From an uncultured Paenibacillaceae bacterium (lineage in GTDB: Bacteria > Bacillota > Bacilli > Aneurinibacillales > Aneurinibacillaceae): a stretch of 17,953 bases of DNA. The stretch's first letter is position 1. Every line of letters begins with the position of its first letter. The stretch spans positions 1-17,953 of the forward strand of contig CAMLDI010000048.1 in the NCBI GenBank assembly GCA_946478845.1, written 5' to 3'. The notes under the pieces are model-generated. The model searched no databases. It saw only the letters and a list, made by a program, of their open reading frames with translations, and was not told the origin of the DNA. Both the position numbers and the translations under genes were made by a program. Below, piece after piece: positions 5,602 to 13,914 of the stretch.

Positions 5602-5828
5602 TGATCATTTATTCCGTGATGCCAATGGAATTAATTTTTCAAAATGAAAAAGAAAGTGATTATCAACAAGTTGAACTGCAGATGGGGTCCCTCACTATGT
5701 TAGTCCAGCCTATTGGCATAAATGAGGCACGTATTGTTCGCTTAATTAGTCCAGATCCCCAGGATTACCTGAATCCAACCTATGCACCCGGACAAAAAAT
5801 CTTTTTTCGACCCAATGTATCGACATAA
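5601..5828 (+). CDS. ylzJ: YlzJ-like protein
   Basis: This 75-residue protein is a small, probably all-beta, cytoplasmic protein of the YlzJ family, whose function is unknown. The N-terminus [13 protein letters not shown] and the conserved RIVRLISPDPQDYLNPTYAPG are the marks by which I recognise it. The ATG shares its A with the tepA stop codon, and AGGTGG (5588-5593) inside tepA serves as ribosome binding site, so the pair is translationally coupled. Position between tepA and spoIIIE matches B. subtilis. A promoter-like sequence and a terminator separate it from spoIIIE. Confidence 0.88.
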   Translation: MIIYSVMPMELIFQNEKESDYQQVELQMGSLTMLVQPIGINEARIVRLISPDPQDYLNPTYAPGQKIFFRPNVST

Positions 5829-5836
5829 TACCCACC

Positions 5837-5865
5837 ATGACCATGTTTTATAGTTATGTTATAAT
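5837..5865 (+). promoter_or_regulatory. Probable SigA promoter upstream of spoIIIE
   Basis: ATGACC (5837-5842, 4/6 to TTGACA) is followed after exactly 17 bases by a perfect TATAAT (5860-5865). Transcription would begin near 5872, only about 25 bases before the hairpin at 5897. Confidence 0.55.
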
Positions 5866-5896
5866 TTGAAATAAGAACAGGAAGATTTTAGTCATG

Positions 5897-5936
5897 AAAG
5901 GCATCCGCAGCTTAGGGGTTCGGTTGCCTTTTTATT
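5897..5936 (+). terminator. Terminator or attenuator between ylzJ and spoIIIE
   Basis: AAAGGCA (5897-5903) pairs with TGCCTTT (5925-5931), with CCG/CGG continuing the stem inside after one mismatch, followed by TTTATTT. It would end tepA-ylzJ transcription. Because it lies downstream of the promoter-like sequence at 5837, it would also attenuate spoIIIE transcription from there. It ends 16 bases before the spoIIIE start. Confidence 0.7.
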
Positions 5937-5952
5937 TGGATGGTGATAAATT

Positions 5953-8286
5953 TTGGCTAAAAAAAGAAAAAAGAAGAAACAAAATATCCGTCAATCATTG
6001 CGTTATGAATTATATGGCCTGGTCATTATTGCTCTATCCCTTTTAGCTTTATTAACCTTTTCTAATACAAGCTGGTTTGGCCGGTATATCTCCTGGGCAT
6101 TTCGTTTAATTGCAGGTTCCTGGGATTTTCTCATTCCTCTATTTGGAATTGGGATTGGCATTTATTTAATGATTAGAAGAAGTTGGCCTATTTTTTATAC
6201 ACCAAGATGGCTAGGTTTTTTCCTCTTGTTTTATACTTTGTTAATATGGAACCATACTTTATTCGTAGATGCCATTACAGCCGGGGGCAAGTTTCAGCAA
6301 GAATCCGTCATTTCTGTAACCTGGCAACAGTTATTGCAGGAAAAGATGCAATGGAATAATGGAAATCCTTCTACCACAGATGTGGGAGGGGGCATGGGAG
6401 GAGCATTGGGGTATGCTTTTCTGTCCTATGTTGTGAGTTCAGAGGGAATCGGTTTGGTCCTTGTATTTATGATTTTAATAGGAGTTTTATTAGCATTTAA
6501 ACTTTCCTATGTGCGAAGCTTTACTCTTTTAAAAGAGTTGGCGCAAAGAGGGGGGAAGCGCATAGGGGAAGTTGTACGGGATAGCTGGGAACTCATGCGT
6601 GACCAAAAAGAAGAGAAAAAAGGGATTTCCTCTGCTCATAAATCGTCAGCAGATCAGGATGAGTCACCCTTTCCTGTTTCTGATGAGATTATTATTTATC
6701 CTACTTCATCCAATGAGGAAGGATTTACAGAGACCATTCATTCAGATTCTCTGCCTCATGAGGAAGAGCCAGTCTTTCATGATTTTACGGCTAAGGTGCA
6801 AAAACAGGACCGCAATATTAAAGTTGTACTGCAAGAAAGGGAATTCCCCATTAAATTTTCTGACGAATCTGTGGATACCTTTTATCGCTTGCCAAATCTT
6901 GATTTATTGGAAGTAAATAAGAGTGTTAGACAATCTGTATCTAGTAAAAGCATGCAGGGGAATGCCAGAAAATTAGAATCTACTTTAGAAAGCTTTGGCG
7001 TGCAAGCGAAAGTATTGCAGGTGCATCGGGGGCCAGCTGTGACCCGTTATGAGTTGCAACCTGCAATAGGTGTTAAAGTGAGTAGAATTGTATCCTTAAC
7101 AGATGATATTGCCCTGGCCCTTGCCGCTCGCGGCATTCGTATAGAAGCACCCATTCCTGGAAAGTCAGCCATTGGCATAGAAGTGCCAAATGATGAAATA
7201 TCACTGGTTAGTTTACGGGAAGTCATAGAATCGGATGAATATGGAACTGCAAAAAATGCCTTAAGTTTAGCCCTTGGAAGAGATATTGCCGGCCGTCCCA
7301 TTGTGGCCAATTTAGCGAAGATGCCTCATCTTCTTGTAGCAGGTGCTACAGGAAGTGGGAAATCTGTATGTATAAACAGTATTATCCTGAGTATTTTATA
7401 TAAAGCTAAACCTAATGAAGTAAAATTTATGATGATAGACCCTAAAATGGTAGAGTTGAATATTTATAACGGAATTCCCCATCTTCTGGCCCCTGTGGTT
7501 ACAGATCCCCGCCGGGCTTCTATGGCTTTGAAAAAAGTGGTACAAGAAATGGAACGGCGTTATGAGTTATTTGCTAAAGAAGGGGCAAGAGACATTGAAC
7601 GTTATAATCAATTAGCCCAGGAAGCTGAATTTCCTGTTTTGCCCTTAATTGTTGTGATTGTAGATGAGCTAGCCGATTTGATGATGGTAGCCCCGGCAGA
7701 TGTTGAGGATGCGATTTGCCGTTTAGCGCAGATGGCCAGGGCAGCAGGGATTCACCTGATTTTAGCCACACAACGGCCTTCTGTTGATGTGATTACTGGG
7801 GTCATTAAAGCAAATATTCCTTCTCGTATTGCTTTTGGCGTATCATCCATGGCAGATTCACGAACCATTCTAGATATGGGTGGCGCTGAAAAGCTTTTAG
7901 GACGAGGAGATATGTTATTCCTTCCTGTAGGAGCAGCGAAACCCATTCGAGTACAGGGCTGTTTTATAAGTGACCAGGATGTTGAGTCTGTGGTTGCTTA
8001 TGTGAAGGAACAACAGGCAGCAAAGTATGATGAAGACATGATTCTTCCAGGGGAAAGCAATGATTCCAAGTCCTTGCCGGAAGATGAGTTATACAATGAA
8101 GCTGTTGCCCTGGTTCGTGATACACAAACTGCCTCTGCTTCTCTCCTGCAACGCCGTTTAAGAGTAGGGTATACGAGAGCAGCCCGTTTAATAGATATGA
8201 TGGAAGCAAGAGGAGTGGTTGGCCCATATGAAGGCAGTAAGCCAAGGGATGTATTGCTTCCAAGAAATGATTCGCAGATTTCCTGA
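5953..8286 (+). CDS. spoIIIE: DNA translocase SpoIIIE/FtsK
   Basis: This 777-residue protein is a septal DNA pump that moves chromosome across the sporulation or division septum. A basic start (KKRKKKKQ) precedes four or so membrane segments (about 19-37, 53-75, 84-101, 150-185), then a charged disordered linker (about 215-310). An FtsK alpha domain (about 345-415) and the RecA-like motor follow, with Walker A GATGSGKS (464-471) and Walker [12 protein letters not shown] (D571, E572). A C-terminal winged-helix gamma domain (about 711-772, [18 protein letters not shown]) reads the polar DNA sequences. Length and order match B. subtilis SpoIIIE, with no break. The start is a TTG with GGTGAT (5942-5947) five bases upstream, a modest signal. 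Context (tepA-ylzJ upstream) supports SpoIIIE rather than the second Bacillus paralogue SftA. Confidence 0.96.
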   Translation: MAKKRKKKKQNIRQSLRYELYGLVIIALSLLALLTFSNTSWFGRYISWAFRLIAGSWDFLIPLFGIGIGIYLMIRRSWPIFYTPRWLGFFLLFYTLLIWNHTLFVDAITAGGKFQQESVISVTWQQLLQEKMQWNNGNPSTTDVGGGMGGALGYAFLSYVVSSEGIGLVLVFMILIGVLLAFKLSYVRSFTLLKELAQRGGKRIGEVVRDSWELMRDQKEEKKGISSAHKSSADQDESPFPVSDEIIIYPTSSNEEGFTETIHSDSLPHEEEPVFHDFTAKVQKQDRNIKVVLQEREFPIKFSDESVDTFYRLPNLDLLEVNKSVRQSVSSKSMQGNARKLESTLESFGVQAKVLQVHRGPAVTRYELQPAIGVKVSRIVSLTDDIALALAARGIRIEAPIPGKSAIGIEVPNDEISLVSLREVIESDEYGTAKNALSLALGRDIAGRPIVANLAKMPHLLVAGATGSGKSVCINSIILSILYKAKPNEVKFMMIDPKMVELNIYNGIPHLLAPVVTDPRRASMALKKVVQEMERRYELFAKEGARDIERYNQLAQEAEFPVLPLIVVIVDELADLMMVAPADVEDAICRLAQMARAAGIHLILATQRPSVDVITGVIKANIPSRIAFGVSSMADSRTILDMGGAEKLLGRGDMLFLPVGAAKPIRVQGCFISDQDVESVVAYVKEQQAAKYDEDMILPGESNDSKSLPEDELYNEAVALVRDTQTASASLLQRRLRVGYTRAARLIDMMEARGVVGPYEGSKPRDVLLPRNDSQIS

Positions 8287-8302
8287 TACGAGGAGGTTGG
8301 TT

Positions 8303-8758
8303 ATGTTTTTAAACGTTTCCTACTGGGAATGGGCAGGATATATCATTGGCATGATTTTGGTGGTTTTAGTGAGTTTGCCAAATGGAATGTTGAAAAGGTT
8401 TGAGAACTATTTTTCTTCTGGCCATTTACATCAAAAGATATCCAGTATGGAAATTAAACAGGGGACCCTGGTTCAAAAACAATTTGGAAATATTCAGGAG
8501 AGAACCTTAGGAACAGAGGAAATAAAGCAAGTGATTGCCTGGTTTAATGAAGCCAAATTCATTGATAAAATTTCAAAAATGCCTGATGAGCAGTCCTGCA
8601 AACTATCTATGGAAAGTCCAGAGGAAAGGATTGAAATTCAGCCATATGGGGATGAATTGATGATTTACCGAAAAAATAGGACAGATCAAAAACCAATTCT
8701 TTATTGGGTACAACAGGCTGAATTAAGGAAATGGTTGCTTGATATACGGGAGGATTAG
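8303..8758 (+). CDS. One-TM protein of unknown function, possibly YfmQ-like
   Basis: This 151-residue protein begins at the ATG behind GAGGAGG (8290-8296); the open frame further left lies inside spoIIIE. It has one membrane helix (about 10-27) and a soluble C-terminal part of some 120 residues. That part contains LGTEEIKQVIAWFNEAKFIDK, a string that recalls the Bacillus YfmQ family from memory; the length also fits, but the match is unverified. It follows spoIIIE by 16 bases and its stop lies one base before the ATG of the glycosylase gene, so the three are probably read together. No catalytic motif is visible. Function is unknown. Confidence 0.7.
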   Translation: MFLNVSYWEWAGYIIGMILVVLVSLPNGMLKRFENYFSSGHLHQKISSMEIKQGTLVQKQFGNIQERTLGTEEIKQVIAWFNEAKFIDKISKMPDEQSCKLSMESPEERIEIQPYGDELMIYRKNRTDQKPILYWVQQAELRKWLLDIRED

Positions 8759-8759
8759 C

Positions 8760-9401
8760 ATGGGAATCAATCAATCCACAGACCAGGGAATTGCCTACTT
8801 AATAAAAGCAGATTCGGTGATGAAAACAATTATTGAAAAGTATGATGCACCGATTCTCTTTCCCCATTCTCAATTATTTGCCACTCTATGTGAGTCGATT
8901 ATTTCACAACAATTATCTGTAAAAGCCGCAGCAGCTATACAAAGTAAAATAAACAATTATTTTCATCAGGGGCTAGAACCAAACCTTATTATTCAAACCC
9001 CTGATGAAGTTTTGAAAACCTTAGGATTATCACGTTCTAAGGTTTCTTATTTAAAAGACTTGTCCCAAAGGTGTGTATCAGGCCAGTTAATCATTGATGA
9101 ATTAAAGGTGTTGGAGGATGAAGAAATTATCCCCCAATTAATTCAAGTGAAGGGGATTGGGGTATGGACGGCACAGATGTTTTTAATTTTTGGGTTAAAT
9201 CGTTTAGATGTGTTTCCCACAGGGGATTTAGGCATTAAAAAGGCTATTGGCCAACAGTATGGATTCTCACGGCTTCCTACTGAAAATGAACTTTTAGAAA
9301 TTGGACAGAAATGGCGACCTTATCGTTCCATAGCTTCTCTTTACTTATGGAAAAGTTTGCAAAATACGCCCTCATTTCAAGAAGAGATTTCACAAAAGTA
9401 A
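8760..9401 (+). CDS. alkA: DNA-3-methyladenine glycosylase II, AlkA-type (HhH-GPD)
   Basis: This 213-residue enzyme should remove alkylated bases such as 3-methyladenine from DNA by hydrolysing the N-glycosidic bond. It consists of the HhH-GPD core: SIISQQLSVKAA (about 47-58), the helix-hairpin-helix VKGIGVWTAQM (130-140) and the catalytic Asp D156 in FPTGDLGIKKAI, followed by the closing helices with WRPYRSIASLYLW. The N-terminal beta domain of E. coli AlkA is absent, as in the shorter Bacillus and Mag1-like forms. There is no C-terminal iron-sulfur cluster motif, so it is not an endonuclease III. The ATG is set by GGGAGG (8748-8753). The gene follows the preceding one without a gap. Substrate range cannot be read from sequence. 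Confidence 0.92.
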   Translation: MGINQSTDQGIAYLIKADSVMKTIIEKYDAPILFPHSQLFATLCESIISQQLSVKAAAAIQSKINNYFHQGLEPNLIIQTPDEVLKTLGLSRSKVSYLKDLSQRCVSGQLIIDELKVLEDEEIIPQLIQVKGIGVWTAQMFLIFGLNRLDVFPTGDLGIKKAIGQQYGFSRLPTENELLEIGQKWRPYRSIASLYLWKSLQNTPSFQEEISQK

Positions 9402-9460
9402 CACAACTATCCATTATAATAACCTTGATAACCCCTTCTTAGATTGAGAGGTGAGGAAAA

Positions 9461-10456
9461 ATGGCCAAAAGATATTTTTTATTTTATATTCTCATGTTGT
9501 TAGGAATCATTTTCTTTTTACCAGCATGCCAATTTAAGACCTTCCAACAGGTGCCTGACGAGGAGACTGTTCTTGCTGTAGCTAATGTAAAGGAATCCAG
9601 TATTTCTTTTATCAATACAAAAACAGGGAGCCAACTTGCAAAATGGAAATTGGATTTTTCTTTCACGAGGGTTTTATTAATGCCCGATCAAAAAACACTC
9701 ATGATGTATGGACGGCAAAACTCGGATATTACCTTTATTAATATGTCAACAGGAAAACTAAAACAATGGCAAGTTGGAGAAGGCGTGTCTAATGCCATCA
9801 TTTCTGCGGACCAAAAAATGATTTATTTAACAAATAGGGATACCAATAAAGTGATGATGTATGATTTGGATGGAAAGAAGAAGGGGGAAATACAGGTTGG
9901 CGAATCACCCTACACCATGATTCCAACCCCAGATGGAAAAAGACTCATTGTATATCATTTAAACGGCGCTTCCCTTTCCATTATCGATTTGAAAACATTA
10001 ACGGTACAGTCCACACTTACCACCAATGAAAATCCAATGGGTGGTTTGTATATTTCTCAAACCAATGAATTATGGGTAGGTGGGCATGGCGCTGGTTCTG
10101 AACCAGAACAGCACATTTCTGTTTTTACCCTGTCCAATGGGCAAAAAAAGGGTGAATTTTCTGCCCCATTAATGCCGGTAGACTTTCTAACTCTGGATGA
10201 AAAGAATGGGTTTGTACTTAGCCATGGAAACAATATGTTATATCGATTTGAACTTCCTGCAGGGAAGGAAACTGGACATTTGCAGTTAGGGGCCAATCCC
10301 CTTGGATTAGCCGGAGGGAATAAAATGTTATATGTGTCCAGTTATGATAGCAATCAAGTCTTTGAAGTGGATCCTGTTACATTAAAAGTGACACAAACGT
10401 TTAATGTAGGAAGTGGGCCTCTACAAATTGTAGTGCGGGAAGGTGTTGGAAAGTGA
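9461..10456 (+). CDS. YVTN/YncE-like beta-propeller lipoprotein
   Basis: This 331-residue protein has a lipoprotein signal (hydrophobic 5-20, lipobox LPAC with C23), so it should be attached to the outer face of the membrane. The rest is a run of about seven beta-propeller blades of about 42 residues, with the pattern (I/V)xVGxxPxxxxxxPDGKxxxVxxxxxxxVxxID; clear examples are IQVGESPYTMIPTPDGKRL and LQLGANPLGLAGGNKMLYVS. No haem motif and no histidine-rich copper site is seen, so it is neither cytochrome cd1 nor NosZ. Its TGA stop overlaps the GTG start of the response regulator gene, which implies one operon and suggests a sensory or accessory role with the two-component system, and perhaps with the nos genes behind it. 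Ligand unknown. Confidence 0.85.
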   Translation: MAKRYFLFYILMLLGIIFFLPACQFKTFQQVPDEETVLAVANVKESSISFINTKTGSQLAKWKLDFSFTRVLLMPDQKTLMMYGRQNSDITFINMSTGKLKQWQVGEGVSNAIISADQKMIYLTNRDTNKVMMYDLDGKKKGEIQVGESPYTMIPTPDGKRLIVYHLNGASLSIIDLKTLTVQSTLTTNENPMGGLYISQTNELWVGGHGAGSEPEQHISVFTLSNGQKKGEFSAPLMPVDFLTLDEKNGFVLSHGNNMLYRFELPAGKETGHLQLGANPLGLAGGNKMLYVSSYDSNQVFEVDPVTLKVTQTFNVGSGPLQIVVREGVGK

Positions 10457-11133
10457 GCGATATTTCCATTTTAATTGTTGATGATGAAGATGAGATGCGA
10501 GAACTAATGAGCATGTATTTAACGCGAGAAGGATATAAGTGCGACGAAGCAAGAGATGGTTATGAAGCACTGGATAAATTGAAAAACAATGAATTCCATT
10601 TAGTCGTTTTAGATGTAATGATGCCCAACCTTGATGGCCTGTCAACCTGTATGAAAATTAGGGAGACTTCTTATATTCCCATTATCTTCGTTACTGCCCG
10701 AGGGGAAGAATGGGATCGTGTGAATGGATTGAGAATTGGTGCAGATGATTATCTGGTAAAACCCTTTAGTCCCAGAGAATTAGTGGCTAGAGTGGAGGCA
10801 TTATTAAGACGTATGCAAAAAATGCAAGCGGTAAGCAGCGATGATTATCATAAGTTTGGCCCTGTTGAATTAGATGTAAAAGGCCACAAAGTTCGCTTAA
10901 ATGGCACCGAGTTGTCCTTAACCTTAAAAGAATTTGATTTGCTGTATTGTTTTACAGAACATGTGGGCCAGGTATTAACAAGAGAACAATTGTTGGAAAA
11001 AGTTTGGGGATACGAGTACTACGGGAATGCAAGAACGGTAGATACCCATGTGAAGACGTTGCGGATGAAACTTGGGGATGATGGAAAAATGATTCAAACG
11101 GTTTGGGGAATAGGTTATAAGTTTGAGGTGTAA
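10453..11133 (+). CDS. OmpR/PhoB-family response regulator
   Basis: This 226-residue regulator has a receiver domain (about 4-115) with the acidic pair D10/D11, phospho-acceptor D54 in VVLDVMMPNLDG, the conserved Thr in IIFVTARGE and the Lys in VKPFSPRELVARVEALLRR. A winged-helix DNA-binding domain follows (about 130-224), recognisable by LTLKEFDLLYCF, REQLLEKVWGYEYYG and RTVDTHVKTLRMKLGDDGKMIQTVWGIGYKF. It starts with GTG inside the last codons of the propeller gene (GTGA overlap), so it should be translated by coupling. The kinase gene follows directly. Targets are unknown; the adjacent nosD operon is the obvious candidate. It resembles ResD/PhoP/WalR in type, but no orthology is claimed. 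Confidence 0.95.
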   Translation: MSDISILIVDDEDEMRELMSMYLTREGYKCDEARDGYEALDKLKNNEFHLVVLDVMMPNLDGLSTCMKIRETSYIPIIFVTARGEEWDRVNGLRIGADDYLVKPFSPRELVARVEALLRRMQKMQAVSSDDYHKFGPVELDVKGHKVRLNGTELSLTLKEFDLLYCFTEHVGQVLTREQLLEKVWGYEYYGNARTVDTHVKTLRMKLGDDGKMIQTVWGIGYKFEV

Positions 11134-11134
11134 C

Positions 11135-12550
11135 GTGAAAGGAATAACGCTTAATTTATCAAAAAAGATTATTTTATTGGTTAGTGCAGGAATCATTTTT
11201 ACCCTTGTTATTTCTTATGCATTAACCCAGTACTTATATGAGAATTTCTATGTCCACAATGTAGAGAATTCACTAGTTTTTCAGGGAAAAAAAATTGCCG
11301 CTGAATACAAAGGGGGTCCTTTGACCTCAGAATTTATAAACAAAGTCAAGGATTATGACCGTATTTCTCAACCGGATATCTTCGTAACGGAAAATCCCAG
11401 AGAGCTGGGGGCCTGTCTCCCTTTTGATGTGGATTACCAGGCATTAATTACCGATGAGGAACGGAATCGCTTACTGATGGGGGAAACCATAACAAAGAAA
11501 GGTTACGAAAAACGGTTTGACAGCACAGTTATGGCTGTGATTGTCCCTCTTTTAGATCAAAAACAGTTAAATGGTGTTGTTTATTTATACCTTCCATTAT
11601 CCAATATTACCGATGCCTTCAATGAAGTCAGATATATTCTTTTATTTATTGGCCTTTTGTTTATTAATATTGCTTTGATTGTTGGGATGCGGTTAGTCAA
11701 TCGGATTACTGGACCCCTTCGTCGGATGGAACATGTAGCACGTCAATTAGCCCTGGGCAACTTTACAGAAAAAGTGGAAGTAAAATCAAAGGACGAAATA
11801 GGGAATCTTGGAGCAGCATTGAATCATATGTCAACAGCCCTTGAAGAAGTAGACCATCGACGCAGGGATTTTCTCGCAAACGTTTCCCATGATTTACGGA
11901 CCCCTTTAAGTTATATCAAAGGGTATAGCGAAGCGATGATTGAAGGGGTTGTCACTGAAGAAGCTCAGCAGAAAAAATATCTTCGCTTGATTCATCGAGA
12001 GGCAGGAAGGTTACAGAGATTGGTTCATGATTTATTGGATTTAGCCCAATTAGAAGGGGATTCTTATCCATTAAATTTAATGCCCCTTTCTTTGGCCCAA
12101 TTGGTTGAAGATACAATGGGAAAATATGAACCTTTCCTTCAGGAAAAAAAGATACGCCTGATTTTAGATCTAGACTTTGAAGTCATTGTTTTCGGTGATG
12201 AAGATCGGTTAGAGCAAGTGATTACAAATATTGTGGATAACGCACTACGTTATTCCCATGAAAATGGAGAATTGAAGGTCGCGTTAACACAAAAAAATAA
12301 CGCCTGTACCTTAACGATTTCCGATACAGGGGAAGGAATCCCCCCTGAAGAATTGCAACGGTTAGGAGAACGTTTTTATCGGGTGGATAAGTCCCGTACC
12401 CGTAAAAAAGGAGGCAGTGGCCTGGGCTTGTCCATCGTTAAACAAATTATTTTTCTCCATAAAGGAACCATGCAAATTGACAGTGTATTGGGTAAAGGGA
12501 CAGAGGTTAGTGTAACCTTGCCTCTCTATGATTTGAATATAGAAGATTGA
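11135..12550 (+). CDS. Membrane sensor histidine kinase
   Basis: This 471-residue kinase has TM1 (about 11-31), an extracytoplasmic sensor of about 130 residues, TM2 (about 166-187), a HAMP linker (about 188-240), a HisKA domain with phospho-accepting H252 in NVSHDLRTPL, and an ATPase domain. The ATPase domain has N-box NIVDNALRYS (365-374), DTGEGIP and GGSGLGLSIV (about 426-435). All catalytic motifs are intact. The start is taken as GTG at 11135, with GAGGTG (11125-11130) upstream; a TTG at 11123 in the same frame would overlap the regulator gene by 11 bases and has no ribosome binding site of its own. It pairs with the regulator upstream. The sensor shows no known input domain by eye and has a single Cys (GACLPFD). 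Confidence 0.94.
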   Translation: MKGITLNLSKKIILLVSAGIIFTLVISYALTQYLYENFYVHNVENSLVFQGKKIAAEYKGGPLTSEFINKVKDYDRISQPDIFVTENPRELGACLPFDVDYQALITDEERNRLLMGETITKKGYEKRFDSTVMAVIVPLLDQKQLNGVVYLYLPLSNITDAFNEVRYILLFIGLLFINIALIVGMRLVNRITGPLRRMEHVARQLALGNFTEKVEVKSKDEIGNLGAALNHMSTALEEVDHRRRDFLANVSHDLRTPLSYIKGYSEAMIEGVVTEEAQQKKYLRLIHREAGRLQRLVHDLLDLAQLEGDSYPLNLMPLSLAQLVEDTMGKYEPFLQEKKIRLILDLDFEVIVFGDEDRLEQVITNIVDNALRYSHENGELKVALTQKNNACTLTISDTGEGIPPEELQRLGERFYRVDKSRTRKKGGSGLGLSIVKQIIFLHKGTMQIDSVLGKGTEVSVTLPLYDLNIED

Positions 12551-12553
12551 CTA

Positions 12554-12586
12554 ATTGTGAAGAATCCAACACATATTTTTCACAAT
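12554..12586. promoter_or_regulatory. Inverted repeat with Rex-like half-sites upstream of nosD
   Basis: ATTGTGAA (12554-12561) and TTCACAAT (12579-12586) are exact inverted copies. The inner TTGTGAA/TTCACAA equal the half-sites of the redox regulator Rex, but the gap is 17 bases where Rex sites have 4. It could bind another dimer, form a hairpin at the end of the kinase transcript (no T-run follows), or be chance. Confidence 0.35.
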
Positions 12587-12673
12587 ACCAACAATTCAAT
12601 TCTCATTTGTTATCACATTTAACGTGTATAGTGGGAGTTGGGATAAGGTTGTATGAAAGAGGGAAGGTGTTCG

Positions 12674-13888
12674 ATGAAAAGGGAAAAAATAATTGCCTTC
12701 ATCATACTCTTCATTTTTTTCCTATACCCTGCAAATGGGTTTAGTGCACCAGCCAATGGATTGCAATCCAGGTTAGATGCCGTTCCTGAGGGAGGAACCC
12801 TTATCCTTCCGCCAGGGGAATATAGGGGGCCTGTGGTCATCCATAAATCCATTTCCCTGAAAGGGGAAAAGGGAGCTGTACTGATTGGGAATGGTATTGG
12901 AAGTGTGTTAACCATCAAAGGAAAAAACGTAACTGTTGAAGGGTTGCGTATTGAAAAAGGTGGTCTGAACAGTATAGATGGGGATGCCTTAATTCGTGTA
13001 GAAGCGGATGGGGTTATTTTAAAAAATAATCACACAGCAAATGGGTATTATGGAATCCATCTTGTGAGATGTTTTTATGCACAGGTTATGGGCAATGTGA
13101 TTGAAGGAAATGAACAGGATGAAATTGCTGACAGAGGCAATGGCATTCAATTGACCTATGGCGGAAACCATGTATTGAAAAATAACCATATTGAATTTGT
13201 ACAAGATGGTATTTATTATGATAATACTGTAGGAATTCAAACTGAGAAAAACCATGTAGAACATTCACGCTATGGATATCATCTAATGTTTTCCAAAAAA
13301 GTGAATTTAATAGAAAACCGTACCACTAACAGTGTGATTGGATCAATGGTAATGGATGCAGAAGATGTGCAAATAAAATCCAATGTATTTCAGGGACAAC
13401 GAGATCCCCGGGGATATGGCCTTTTTATTTATGAAACTCAACATTGTGAGATTCAAGATAATATTTTGTCTGATAATACCACAGGCCTGGCATTAGATGG
13501 GGCAATGAATACCCTGATTTCAAGGAATAAGGTTTTTGGCAATGATATGGGGGTAAAAAGGGTAGGGGAGGTATTTGACTCTCATTTTACCGGAAACTCA
13601 TTTATTGCCAATGTAAGGCAGGTTGGCGGTAAAAGGACCTGGCCTGAAGATGTTTGGCACAAAGATAAAAAAGGGAACTTTTGGGATGATTACCAGGGGG
13701 TTGATTTGAATCAAGATGAAGTTGGGGACAGCCCATATCGCATGGCAGATGCTATGGTGCGTTTGATGGATTTTGATCCTATTTTTTCGATTTTTTTCGG
13801 AAGCCCTGTTCAACAACTTCTTGAATGGATTGGAAAAGACCAGCGGGTAATTGACCCGTATCCCTTACAAATACCAATTAAATCATAA
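12674..13888 (+). CDS. nosD: NosD, periplasmic copper-site maturation protein for nitrous oxide reductase
   Basis: This 404-residue exported protein has a signal peptide (about 1-25, ending GFSA). The body is a right-handed parallel beta-helix made of repeated turns such as NNHTANGYYGIHL, NHVLKNNHIEFVQDGIYYDN and NILSDNTTGLALDG. The C-terminal GNFWDDYQGVDLNQDEVGDSPY is the NosD signature. NosD works with the NosFY ABC complex to build the CuZ copper-sulfur site of NosZ outside the membrane. The ATG at 12674 follows GGGAAGGTG; an in-frame ATG at 12653 with AAGG before it would add seven residues and cannot be excluded. nosL, nosY and nosF follow on the same strand with gaps of 26, 26 and 0 bases. 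No nosZ is in the window, so the identity of its client protein is open. Confidence 0.9.
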   Translation: MKREKIIAFIILFIFFLYPANGFSAPANGLQSRLDAVPEGGTLILPPGEYRGPVVIHKSISLKGEKGAVLIGNGIGSVLTIKGKNVTVEGLRIEKGGLNSIDGDALIRVEADGVILKNNHTANGYYGIHLVRCFYAQVMGNVIEGNEQDEIADRGNGIQLTYGGNHVLKNNHIEFVQDGIYYDNTVGIQTEKNHVEHSRYGYHLMFSKKVNLIENRTTNSVIGSMVMDAEDVQIKSNVFQGQRDPRGYGLFIYETQHCEIQDNILSDNTTGLALDGAMNTLISRNKVFGNDMGVKRVGEVFDSHFTGNSFIANVRQVGGKRTWPEDVWHKDKKGNFWDDYQGVDLNQDEVGDSPYRMADAMVRLMDFDPIFSIFFGSPVQQLLEWIGKDQRVIDPYPLQIPIKS

Positions 13889-13914
13889 AATGCAATTTGG
13901 GGAGGATTTCAAAA

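Noticed and set aside
6572..6916. 114-aa plus-strand frame inside spoIIIE
   Set aside because: A frame shadow of the linker region of spoIIIE; no start signal and no recognisable domain.
7964..8263. 99-aa minus-strand frame antisense to the spoIIIE end
   Set aside because: Antisense shadow of the well-conserved motor and gamma domains, without ribosome binding site.
9461..10456. Propeller lipoprotein as a NosZ or cytochrome cd1 relative
   Set aside because: It has no His-rich CuZ ligands, no CuA Cys motif and no CxxCH haem motif; it is only a propeller fold.
12547..12744. 65-aa frame overlapping the kinase end and nosD start
   Set aside because: Overlaps nosD in another frame for 71 bases, no good start signal, composition not protein-like.
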